Shown here: positions 12,419 to 21,891 of the stretch, piece by piece | Layout: each line of letters opens with the position of its first letter | Numbering within the stretch: the stretch's first letter is position 1 | Source: Chiua virens | Lineage: Eukaryota; Basidiomycota; Agaricomycetes; Boletales; Boletaceae | Assembly (NCBI GenBank): GCA_019787685.1 | Contig: JAHNUO010000003.1 | Span: 2,542,001-2,606,000, forward strand | Length of the DNA stretch: 64,000 nt | Reading direction: 5' to 3' | Notes under the pieces: model-generated | The model's input: the letters and a program-made list of their open reading frames with translations, nothing else | Told to the model about the DNA's origin: nothing | Databases searched by the model: none | Program-made: the position numbers and the translations under genes

Positions 12419-13775
12419 CTACAACCCAGTCCCATTTTGTTGCCACCAAGTGCTTTGGGTAGGCAACAATGGTCTAGCTAACTCCAACCTATTCAGGACA
12501 TCATCCTTGGTGTAGTGAGCCAAGGCCACCCTTTCTCCCGGGACCAAATAGGCACTGAATGAGTTAAGATCTGGCCGGAAAGAAAGACACTTGTTCCTGG
12601 CGAGTAAGCCAACTCTGCCTCAATGTCATCCAGCTGAAGCTTAGCCTGATGATTCATGCCAAGACTAAGCAAATGATCGTAAAAGGTGGCTGCGCCACCT
12701 GTATCCAAATGGGGCTCAGTTACGCGGTTGACAATCAGATCCATCCCAGTATAAGCAGTGGGCCAAGTGCGGATTGGAAAGGGTGAGGATTGGACAAGCT
12801 GTTGGGTAGCAGAATGATTGACATCCCACAAACCTGGGTGTACAATTTGTAAAACTGCATCTAGGAGTTGTTCAACTGGATGAATGGCGGCGAGCCAGTT
12901 TTGCACCCCCGGTTGCCGAAGGGTGGCGGAAACGAAAACCGGATCTTGGAGCCTCTTACGGAAATGGGTCAGCAGACATCCTGCAATAAACACGTAACAC
13001 TCAAAATGAATACCTTATGACCAATTGCAAATGTGCCGACTGAAACAGTCAACTTTCCCGAACCTAGAATAGAGTTCTCGGGCTCTGCAAAACCTCGAGA
13101 CCACCAGGATTTGTCTGTCTTCTTTTCCAGGGGTAAATTTGATTCCACAATGGCCATATTCAACTGCAACTTTAAGGATTCAGCGGAAAAAAAAGAAAGC
13201 GGTGGGTACCCCAACGTACCACTCGAGCAGCATTGAGGAGGGAGGGAAGGTACCAGACCAAGATTTTCCCATGCCTGTCCACAATGATGGCTGGGCACGT
13301 TAGTTTACCCAACCTGATTTTAGCAAAAAAATGCTCTGAGCGGCACTTTTTTTCAGAATCTGCAAATCGGTCGTAATCCCAGGGGAGCTGAACTAATTAT
13401 GCGGCATTTATTAAGTTCAAATGATGTTATTGATTCTTGGAAGTACTCGCCTGGATTCAGAAAAGCAGCTGCAATTACTGCCGCAGTCCATCTCATTTCC
13501 AAATCTGTGAAGCAGGTTGGATCTGGAGGCAAACCCTGTTCCGGCAATGTTGATTCCAGCCTCTCTAGCAAGGCTTGGATTCGCATCCTGAGGATGTTCC
13601 AGACAACGTAAGAGTGTGATTCGGAAGAGACAAATGAAATGCAGTGCCTTGGTTTATGAAGCTTTTCCCAAGAGATCTCGCCTTGACGGATTATAGGGCC
13701 CAAAGCAACCTCGCAGATTATGTTTTTCAGAAGAGTTGGCAGGTTGAGTAGGGCATTCTCCCGCGCGTCCGGCAT
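12419..13775 (-). pseudogene. TET/JBP-like 2-oxoglutarate/Fe(II) dioxygenase, frameshifted near its C-terminus
   Basis: Three exons (13,353-13,775; 12,969-13,298; 12,493-12,993) encode a protein resembling the TET/JBP dioxygenases that accompany KDZ transposons in mushrooms. The family oxidises 5-methylcytosine or related bases. The iron-binding HxD lies in VTEPHLDTGGAATFYDH and the distal His in GQILTHSVP. Just after that His the frame breaks. The zero frame stops at 12,493. The neighbouring frame continues PGERVALAHYTKDDVLNRLE, as expected for the 2-oxoglutarate-binding end, to a stop at 12,419-12,421. A one-base indel near 12,545 explains this. The resulting protein would lack the arginine that normally holds 2-oxoglutarate. 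The extreme N-terminus is not certain. Confidence 0.72.
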
Positions 13776-14629
13776 GACTCAACGGAGCGGACGAAGAAGA
13801 AAGAAATTGGCCGAGTTGTTCCCGCGATGTGGCCCAAACTTCTTCATCAACAGACTAAGCGAGCCATTCGACTTCAGAATGGTGCCCCGTTTGGTTAGGT
13901 AGAGTTAGTAGCCCTGAATATCCATTTTTGCCAGTCCATTGTCCAATCACACCTCTCAAAAGGCTTGCTGAGTCGTCAAACGATAACGCAACTATAACGT
14001 TATTCTGCCGCCTTGCAGATGCACTTGGTTAGCAACGCCTAACTTGCTTCCATTGATCCGGCCAATGCAGATCTAAGACCGCATAGGATCTAGTCACGTG
14101 ACCTCCAAAAAATGGACATATACAAATACGACCCTAATCGCGTAATAACTCGCAGGGTTGATACAATCTCTTTTTCGGCTTGGTGTTTTTTTGGTACGTA
14201 AAAATGAAGTTGGCTAAGTGTAAAGGCCTATGCCAGTGCGACAAGTGGGGGCCCTCTGCTTGCCACGCTGGCCAAGGGTTCGAACAACGAAAGCACACTC
14301 CTCGATTCACACCAACCAAAAAGTCCCCAACTACCATCTGCTCAGAACGCACGCTGCGTATCAATTAGTTACTGGCTGCAGCGAGAGTCAAAGCATACCT
14401 TTGAACTGGGCATTGCGGCAAGCAATGCCAAATGAGTCAAAAATCAACACTGTACGTTCGTTAGCGACTGGCTGTCGCAGGAGTGAAAACATACCTCAAA
14501 ATGATGCAGATTGATCAAGCACAAATGCTGTTAAATAGACTGCAGACAGTACAAGATGGAGGCAAATGGATACACTCACTATCGCCCCAACAAACCAACG
14601 CTCGAATTGAGCCCCCAGACCAACGAAGA
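13776..14629. other. Internal KDZ spacer, no gene recognised
   Basis: Small reading frames overlap on both strands without recognisable domains. Part may be the 5' region of the TET/JBP-like gene. An A-tract-rich stretch lies near 14,160-14,200. Confidence 0.4.
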
Positions 14630-15080
14630 TGTGGGAACGGGACTACCTGCCCTGACGCACCAATTCAATGAACTGCGCACAGTTGCTGGATGGAATTAGG
14701 AATGGGAATACCTGCCCCACCTTGCCGATCCTTCGTGAATGTTTGAAGCCGACAGAAGGAAGCAGGAGTGGGACTACCTGCCCTGACATACCGATCCTTC
14801 GCGAACTTCTTGAAGCTGACAGAAGGAAGCGGGAGCGGGACTACCTGCCCCGACGCACTGATCCTTCGCAAACTTCTTGGAGCCAACAGAAGGAAGTGGG
14901 AACGGGACTACCTGCCCCGACATACCGATCCTTCGCGAACTTCTTGAAGCTGACAGAGGGAAGCGGGAGCGGGACTACCTGCCCCGATGCACCGATCCTT
15001 CGCAAACTTCTTGGAGCCAACAGAAGGAAGCGGGAACGGGACTACCTGCCCCAACACACCGATCCTTCGGGCACAAAGTG
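14630..15080 (+). repeat. 67-bp minisatellite, 6-7 copies
   Basis: The landmark GACTACCTGCCC recurs at 14,772, 14,839, 14,906, 14,973 and 15,040, always 67 bases apart, with a further copy near 14,641. Each unit contains ACCGATCCTTCGCGAACTTC or a variant and a GACAGAAGGAAGCGGGA segment. Alternate copies are more similar to each other (AAGCTGACAG versus GAGCCAACAG), so the array seems to have grown by a 134-bp double unit. Confidence 0.85.
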
Positions 15081-15365
15081 AGCTGCAAAGAATGCAAAAA
15101 AAAAACGTCAGCGATTAAAAAACGAAGGGATGACGCACCGTAAGGACTACCTACCCGACTGCGCCGATCTTTCGCGCCGATCCTTCCGGCACCAAGTGAC
15201 CTACAAAGAACGCAAAAAAACAAATGTCAGCGAATAAAACGCGGAGACAACCGCGCCGTAGACTACCTACTACCACGCCGCGCCAATCCTTCTGACGCCA
15301 AGTGACTGTGAAGAAAGCAAAAAAACACGTTAACGAATGAAACGCGAGGGGATGACGCACTGTAA
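15081..15365 (+). repeat. Second, longer-period imperfect repeat, about 3 copies of 100-115 bp
   Basis: Copies share GATGACGCACYGTAA, GACTACCTAC, a GCGCCGAT/GCGCCAAT core, CCAAGTGAC, AAGAACGCAAAAAAAC and a GCGAAT-AAACG end. The unit partly resembles the preceding 67-bp repeat (CTACCTRCC and GATCCTTC), which suggests one arose from the other. Confidence 0.65.
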
Positions 15366-15610
15366 TGATGCAAAGCTTTTCTGCTATGCAGGCTGCAGTC
15401 CTGCATCACAGAAGAGTCTTTGTTGGTCGGCGTTGAAGCTTGATGCTGAATTTGGGAGTAAGAGTTGACGCGGGAAGGGATGCGAGGGACTTTATAGACA
15501 CTATCAGCAGGACAAGCGTGGTTTGTTTGTCAACAGCACGTGATGTTCGTTGATCGATCCTCGCGTTGCCGCGAGTCGCGATGCGGCTGTGTAGCACGTG
15601 ATCACTTACT

Positions 15611-15680
15611 GAGTTGTGGCAACGACCTCGCGCGAAAGGGTAAGGGCATACCCTTTCGCGCGAGGTCGTAGCCGCAACTC
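15611..15680. promoter_or_regulatory. Near-perfect 32-bp hairpin upstream of the H3-mimic gene
   Basis: Bases 15,611-15,642 and 15,649-15,680 are reverse complements at 30 of 32 positions, separated by a 6-base loop (AGGGCA). The core arm is CGACCTCGCGCGAAAGGGTA. The hairpin ends 23 bases before the ATG at 15,704, so it lies in the promoter or 5' leader. It could form a cruciform, a dimeric-protein site, or a translation-blocking stem-loop in the mRNA. Which of these applies is not known. Confidence 0.8.
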
Positions 15681-15703
15681 CCTCCGTCTCCTCTCACTCC
15701 ACC

Positions 15704-17276
15704 ATGGCCCGTACCAGGTTCACCGCGAAAAAGGCGACTGGAGGTGCCACCAAGTGCATCGTTCTCGCTCGTCCAGCCGTCGCTGCCACTCTCGAACGGC
15801 CTACAAAACGCGTTCACATCGCTGCGTCGCGCGTTGCTCCATCGTCCTCGGACGTTCAAGTTCGTAAATCTCTCTCGTCACTCATAGATCTACTGAACAA
15901 ATGTCTCCTTGCAGCATTGTTCCCTCTGCCAAGATGGGGGAACTCTGTTCGAGTGCGACGAGGCCGGTTGTCATCGTGCCGCGTGCACTCGATGCCTCGA
16001 CATTTCTCAGGATGCAATTGCGCGCGTGGCCCGTCCTGGTGTTGACTTTCGATGCGTCGCCTGTCATTGGCAGTCGTGTGCGAGGGAAGTGGCGCCGTAC
16101 ATCGTAAGTGTTTCGTTTCTCAGCGTCCCGATCCGTTGACATGCCTTTTCTTTTTACAATTCCGTAGGGCTTCACAGAGAACGGGAAACCAGTGCTCGAC
16201 ACCTTCCTCAAGGTGAAGGGCACGTTCCAATCGTCAACAAACGCCACCATCTACACTGCGCCGACCCTTCTTCTTCACTTCCGCCTCAGTTCAATCCGTC
16301 ACGTCGCCCACTTCACCTGTCATTGAGGATGTCCTGAGGGATTACTATCCTGAGGACAATCGCCTTCAGCAGCATCGACATCCCTTTCAACTTGGCCGAT
16401 GACGCCGCGCAACTTGCGTGGCCCATGCACGCCAGCAAGATTGTGGCTGGCTTACGCGCTGCAACTTTCCAGCAGATTGTTGCGGTGGTTACGAATCATA
16501 CCGACAACGAGAGGGGGGATTTCTGGTTGGGTTGCGAAGGGGAAGACCGGGAGCCTGGGGCGGCTGCTGTGGACGATGTAAGTGCCGCATCATCCTTGCG
16601 TCTTGTGCTCAGTATCTGATTGGTTTCGACAGTGGATCGACCTTGTCTTGACGCCGTTCAAGGACATCTTGCGAGGAGCTGTGATGTATTTCTTATCGTG
16701 TGGCGCCGTCGTCTGCCGGGAAGAGGCATTGGCCAATCTCAAGACTGGTCTAAAGAGGTAAGTTCTCTCCCTGGATTCTACAGACGAGTCGCAGCTGAAT
16801 GTTTCTGATTTCATTAGCCTTGGTGTTGAACACGCACTGGCATTTGATGCCCATCACTTGTCCCCGGTCAAGACAACCTCGCTATTGGTGAACCTCACCA
16901 AATCGATTATTTTACATCGGTTCACGTTCTCAGAGGCCCTCGAACACTGCACTCAAACAGGAAAGGGATTCAGATCTCGGCAAGCATACCGCGATCTATC
17001 ATCTTGCTGATAATGTTACCAAGTATGTTTGGACCCAAAAACAGTACAAGCCTTGGGGTGAATGGCTGCCACTGCAATGCCCGCAGTGCGGTGCCCTCAA
17101 GTCTTGGACCATGGTTTTCATCCCTGGTGGATTGGGAGGTTATCGATTTGAGTGCAAGGTAGTGAAATGTGGTTGGGCCCAAGGTGCTAAGGTAACTGAG
17201 CCATATCGTATTGAAGTCCTGCGTCCTGAAGGTGGCAAGTTGCTCCAAAGTGGTTGGATGAGATTCCAGGTTGTAT
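15704..17276 (+). pseudogene. Decayed PHD-like zinc-finger protein with histone H3-tail-like N-terminus
   Basis: The ATG at 15,704 is in an ideal context (CCACCATGG). The protein opens MARTRFTAKKATGGATK, which matches histone H3 residues 1-13 at A1, R2, T3, T6, A7, K9, T11, G12 and G13. L20 and A21 also agree further on. After an intron comes a PHD-like cluster (CSLCQDGGTLFECDEAGC, CTRC, CVAC). A conserved downstream part follows (LHFRLSS, IDIPFNLADD, FLSCGAVVCREEALA, YVWTQKQYKPWGEWLPLQC, CPQCGALKSW). The frame shifts within exon 3 at about 16,300 and again at about 16,365, and within the last exon at about 16,965. The copy is therefore probably non-functional beyond the finger. The final stop is at about 17,274. 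Confidence 0.7.
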
Positions 17277-17538
17277 AGTTATTTTTTACACTTGTATTAA
17301 ACTTGTAAATAGATCTTGATTGCTGCAACTTTCTGGTTTGCATCTTTGTTTCTCAATCGAGTGCAATGATTTCGTAAAATACCTGTAATCTAATCCATCT
17401 TGTAAGTACTTGTTGCCGTGCTAATAATGTTACCACATGACTATGTTGAATGATTTTTGGCCAACTGCCAACGTGTCATGCAAAACTGGTCCTGCTACAC
17501 ATTACCTCCTAAATTCTTCTCTGACAGAATACGCTAAC

Positions 17539-19985
17539 ATGGCTAAACAGATGCCAGACTGGTCGGTGGCTTTTGCGGAGCTCCTGGAGGAATACCTCGC
17601 TCAATATATTGAGGCATGCAGCAATGCCTCTGCACGAGCAGCAGTGCTGAAGCAGTGTCGAAATGAAATTTTGAACTCTAAGAAGCTGGAGGACACCCCT
17701 ATGGAGCTTCCAGATCGTCTTCGCCTGGTAAGTACAGAGAAAAATTTGGACGTAGTAATACCTCTAACTTTACCCTTGCAGGCAATTCGAAAAGAGTTCT
17801 TGCCATACCTGCCCGAGGATGACCAGGCTGAAGAACAGGCACTTATTAGATCTTTGGAGTCAAAGGCAGGCGAAACTCTCACAGCAAATGAACGTGCCAC
17901 AGCTGCTAGACCGGCAGAGGCTGGGGATTACCGCCGGCTTTGGGATCCCTTCCGTGTAGCTCAGCGAATCTTTAAAGAGGAGGTGGACCAGATTGACGCA
18001 CAATCCAGGGACAAAGGAGACAAAAAGACTTTGGGTGTACGCACAAAAACATTACGGGAGTGGTGGAACTCACTGGAGAAGAAAAAGAAGGAAGAGGCTG
18101 AGCAGGTCGCTGCCATTTGGAATGCAGATGGACCTCCTCCGGAGAAGCAGGTTGCGTGAGTAATTGCATTGTTACATCAGTTGGATTTGAACTACCACTT
18201 AGCTTCTACAGGTACCGAAAGAAGAATCTACGTAGCGACACCACTGAGTTCATTGAGCGTTTGCGCCGCACTATGGGAGTTCACGCTGTGATTCATTTGG
18301 CTTACCTGGGGAATGATAACATCAAGACGACAATGCAAGTATTCTCCAAGTCTGCTAAATCTGGGGGCTGTTTACTCATTCCTTCTACGTAGCATGGAGA
18401 CTGAGTCGCCAAAGGGTCGCAATAAACCCTTTTCAATGTTTTCAAGCGAGACAAAGAAGTGGGCCAAGGATGGTTCCGAGTATCTGGCAGATTACGTGTT
18501 TGGAAAAGGTGGGCAAATACTTTGGCTACTTTTTATGTTATTGCTTACGGACTTTACTAGACAGTCAATATTCTGAGTCAGAAGAAGAGGGCGATGATGA
18601 CAATGACAACAATGGGATTGTCCCTGTTGTTAATGTTGACATCAATGGGAATCCCTTGCTCCCCCTGGTCACTACGCGACGCTTGAAGCCCCGGCAAGAT
18701 GTTGTTCGAGAAATCTTCCGTAAAGCTTACAGTAAGTTTGATGGTCTGTCGTGTTTTGCATACTAATGCCCAATCTAGTCAAAATCACCACTAGAGCAAA
18801 GGTCCCGGTGCCTTGGCTTCTGATTTCCAAGACACCCTTGGATTATATTGACCCTGAGACAATTCCGGCTGAGTTTCGTATCACCGACCCCTCCAAATTC
18901 ACTAAGTGCAGTATCGACAAACTCTGGGCACATTGGAGAGAGCGGGAGCGCAAGGGCCTTCCAATCCTCTCATTTGTCAAAGCGAGAGAGGAAGACTTAC
19001 CAGCCAAGCAGGCTCCTCTTGAATTCCGACCACCTCAGAAGCGCAAGTTTGTTGAGGTGGACTCGGACGATGAGCTGCAGTCTGAGGTGGCTCAAAATGA
19101 CCAGACTGAGGCTGAGACTCACGAGGATGTGGCAGGAAAAGGTAAAGCTATCTCGCCTGACCATGCCATACTCCCCCGAAGCCGCTCTTCTATCAAGCAT
19201 GCCAGACTCTCCCTCGATGATCAACCAAACCCTCCGGAGGAGTCTAGTCCTGCTGCTCAACAGCATAATCGCAGAGCCTTCTTACAGGGTCTCTCTTCCG
19301 ACCAATTTTATCTCCAATTGGTCACCACTCTCCACTCCATGCCTCGTATTGTGTGTTCTTTTAAATTTCATTGTTGTTCTGCATCAATTCAAGCAATTTG
19401 CAGGCCTCAGGACGGCCTAAATCCAAGGTCAATTTGCCTACGTGGACAACTTGGCAGTGGGCAAAAAAATATTTGCCAGCTGAGATTCACACTGTTAGGG
19501 ATGAGTTCCGGACAGCCCTGGGCTTACTTCGTCGAACAAAATTTACAGATGCTGCTACTGGAACCCCTGTTGTCCTTGGGTTGGGCCTTCTGTTGCAGGA
19601 GTGTTGGAGGGCAGTGGAGGTAGAGCCCCAAGGTGAGGGTTACCCTGATTTCCTTGCAGACTCAGCTCTGGGCCTGGAAAGGGCGGAGGAAATTGTCTCC
19701 GCCATCAAGGAGATATTGAGGGAGCTGCCAAGTCCTCGGCGGGATGTTGCGCCAATTGAAGGCCAGGATAAAGTGGTAGAAAAAGGTAGAGATGAGGGGA
19801 CAGGCAACGGGGAGAATGTTAGACAAAAAAAGAAAAAGGTGACTGTCGCAGCCGTACCCTCAGCCAAAGCTGGTCCAAGCTCTGAGTTACGTCAGTCCAA
19901 TGAGGATGACCGCTCAAAAAATACTGGTGCACGACCCCAGAGGGTACGAAAGCTGACTGAGAGAGTCCAAGGGCTTTCTTATTAG
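17539..19985 (+). CDS. Intact KDZ-borne accessory protein of unknown function
   Basis: Seven exons join in phase: 17,539-17,727; 17,782-18,155; 18,212-18,334; 18,393-18,508; 18,561-18,731; 18,779-19,350; 19,404-19,985. There is no internal stop, giving roughly 700 residues. The start (AACATGG) was preferred to an upstream in-frame ATG at 17,437. The third intron appears to be GC-AG (GCAAGT donor at 18,335). The protein has an acidic stretch (ESEEEGDDDNDN), a charged middle with KRKFVEVDSDDE, a helical C-terminal domain (LPTWTTWQWAKKYLPAEIHT) and a basic end (GARPQRVRKLTERVQ). I recognise no named domain. Basic ends and acidic patches suggest a DNA- or chromatin-binding partner; this is inference. 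Confidence 0.72.
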
Positions 19986-20470
19986 AGCACTTGTAATTTG
20001 TCCACTCATATACTTTGTACCTCAATAAGTTGTATGCAACAATCTCTGTCCTGAATGTGGTACAACAGATACAGTATTCCAGGAAAAGATCTTATGTGTT
20101 GGCTGGTGTAGGAATCAACAAATGTGTGATGGGTGAAAAAAGTGGGACTGTAGGATCCACATGTAATGGTATGATATAATGGAAGGGATGTTGAAGCCTT
20201 GTAGGTAACAAAAGAAAAACAAAGTGTTATGATAGAGATGACTTCCATAATGTCCAATCTGATATAATATGTTGAAATAGATGAAAAGGAATACGTACGA
20301 TAAAACTGGATTGGATCATGTTGACTTGGATTGGACTCAGGTTGACATGCATCACCTGTAAATGCTGAAACAAGACCTGGATTGAAATGAAGTAGATAGT
20401 GAATAGGATGGGAAGTGATAGGGAGTGTTGCAAAGTGGGGAAAAACCATAAGGAGCTTTCAACTCCTACA
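19986..20470. other. KDZ spacer between accessory gene and right array
   Basis: AT-rich sequence with no gene. It presumably contains the 3' end and terminator of the accessory gene. Minus-strand frames here are not supported by any domain. Confidence 0.4.
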
Positions 20471-20474
20471 CCCT

Positions 20475-20942
20475 CAACTTTGAGCAGGTTGGCCAACTCC
20501 CCACATACATATGGAGGGGTGCCCTATATGTGGTGTTGGCCGATCTTCTCAACTTCGGGAGGGTCGGCCGACACCCCATGTACATACAGAGGGGTGCCCT
20601 ACATGTGGTGTCGGCCGGTCTCCTCAACTTTGAGAGGGTCGGCCGACACCCCATGTACATACAGAGGGGTGACCTACATGTGGTGTTGGCCGGTCTCCTC
20701 AACTTTGAGAGGGTCGGCCAACACCCCATGTACATACAGAGGGTTGCCCTACATGTGGTGTCGGCCGGTCTCCTCAAATTTGACAGGGTCGGCCAACACC
20801 TCATGTACATGCAGAGGGGTGTCCTACATGTGGTGTCGGCTGGTCTCCTCAACTTTGAGAGGGTCGGCCGACACCCCATGTATGTGCAGAGGAATGTGGT
20901 GTCAGCGGGTCTCCTCAACTTTGAGAGGGTCAGCCGACCTAG
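20475..20942 (-). repeat. Right 75-bp subterminal array, about 6 copies, inverted relative to the left array
   Basis: The same 75-bp unit as at 6943-8475 occurs here in reverse complement (GGCCGACACCCCATGTACAT ... TGTGGTGTCGGCCGG). The left:right ratio is about 19:6. The last copy is shortened. Reading frames of about 150-190 residues on both strands are artefacts of the 75-base period. Confidence 0.9.
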
Positions 20943-21184
20943 GTGTGCAACAGCTACTTAGGAACATGATTTCGTAATATTGCTATCCATGATATTAGAT
21001 TATCAAAACAGGTGGGTCGGCCGCCCCTACCTTTACGTAGATAAACCCCAACATACTTTGGCACCAGTTGTACGGGGTCGGCCGACCCACTTTCTTCTTT
21101 GTCAGCCAAAGTTCGGCTGGGACCACTTTTACAGGCATTTGTACATGTCGGGGGAACCAGTTTTACGAACAATTTTGACTGAAG
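20930..21184 (-). repeat. Right long terminal inverted repeat of the KDZ element
   Basis: This is the reverse complement of 6658-6915 with scattered differences. It ends at GACTGAAG, and Plavaka-1 coding sequence resumes immediately after. Confidence 0.85.
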
Positions 21185-21628
21185 TATGTGGTCCGAGTCC
21201 ACTGACATCATCTCAGACTCCCAGTCAGGTTGATTACTAGGACATGGCATGGCTGGAGCCTCCCAGTCATCCTCGAAGCCGAAGATGTCTTCAGAGCTGT
21301 CGTCACTGATGGTATCATCTGGTGCTTCAGGTGAGGATTTGGGGCCTGTGGGGCTGTTTGCTTCGTCATCATCTAACTTATCATATAGTTCCTCACCAGA
21401 GCCAGTGGCTGCCCCCAGGTCCCTGAATGAGCCATCATCAAAGGCCTGCATTACGGTGTCGTCGATACTATGATGATCAGTAGCATCTGGCCACCGGGTT
21501 TGCTGGCCAATGGAACTTTGCAGTGAGTTGCGTACTAAGATACAAACCTCGTTCTGAGTTTGGGTCAGGTGGCTCGAGAGTGATGCATTTGAAGAAAATT
21601 GAGTGAAGCAGCCTGTGCAAGTAGGCAT
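21185..21628 (-). pseudogene. Plavaka-1 transposase, N-terminal zinc-finger part (split by KDZ insertion)
   Basis: The start ATG is at 21,626-21,628. The first residues MPTCTGCFTQFSSNASLSSH give the C-x2-C...H...C finger typical of Plavaka N-termini. An acidic linker (ELYDKLDDDEANSPTG, DDTISDDSSEDIFGFEDDWE) follows. The frame then runs into the KDZ terminal repeat. The rest of the gene continues at 6660 going left. The fingers and linker are intact as far as they go, so the break is the insertion itself. Confidence 0.8.
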
Positions 21629-21891
21629 TTTGTATATGGAACGAAAAGAATCTGAGGTCAGCACACTGCTTTTGCGTTTCATGTGCCAGTGTTACTACGA
21701 CACAAAGTTCAGACTTTTCCCACCTTTGAGCCAAGTCTATCCAAGTCTGTTCCACCATTTTGAGTTCGTCACACCCTCCACCGACACAAGCCCAAGCAAC
21801 CTTCTATCCTAACATCTGTATGTATTTTTTCTTATGCAATGTTACTACAATATTTCCGAGTCTGATGACTGCTTTCTGACCTTCCTCTAGG

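Larger units (their letters stand above)
6658..21184. mobile_element. KDZ (Kyakuja-Dileera-Zisupton) transposon with TET/JBP-like and H3-mimic cargo
   Basis: The outermost matching bases are CTTCAGTCAAAA at 6658 and the reverse complement ending GACTGAAG at 21,184. Inverted repeats of about 255 bp follow, then 75-bp tandem arrays in opposite orientation on both sides. Inside are a KDZ transposase (-), a TET/JBP-like oxygenase (-), an H3-mimic zinc-finger gene (+) and a further accessory gene (+). The element sits inside the Plavaka-1 transposase gene. The 8 bases flanking each end (AGCAGACC left, TATGTGGT right) do not form an obvious target-site duplication. Either the duplication has diverged, the true ends differ slightly, or there was later rearrangement. 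Confidence 0.85.

Noticed and set aside
14668..15081. 137-codon frame across the 67-bp minisatellite
   Set aside because: Repeat-derived; the unit length is not a multiple of three and the frame changes meaning in each copy.
6890..21000. CRISPR-like reading of the regular 75-bp and 67-bp repeats
   Set aside because: Units are contiguous with no variable spacers, and the organism is a fungus.
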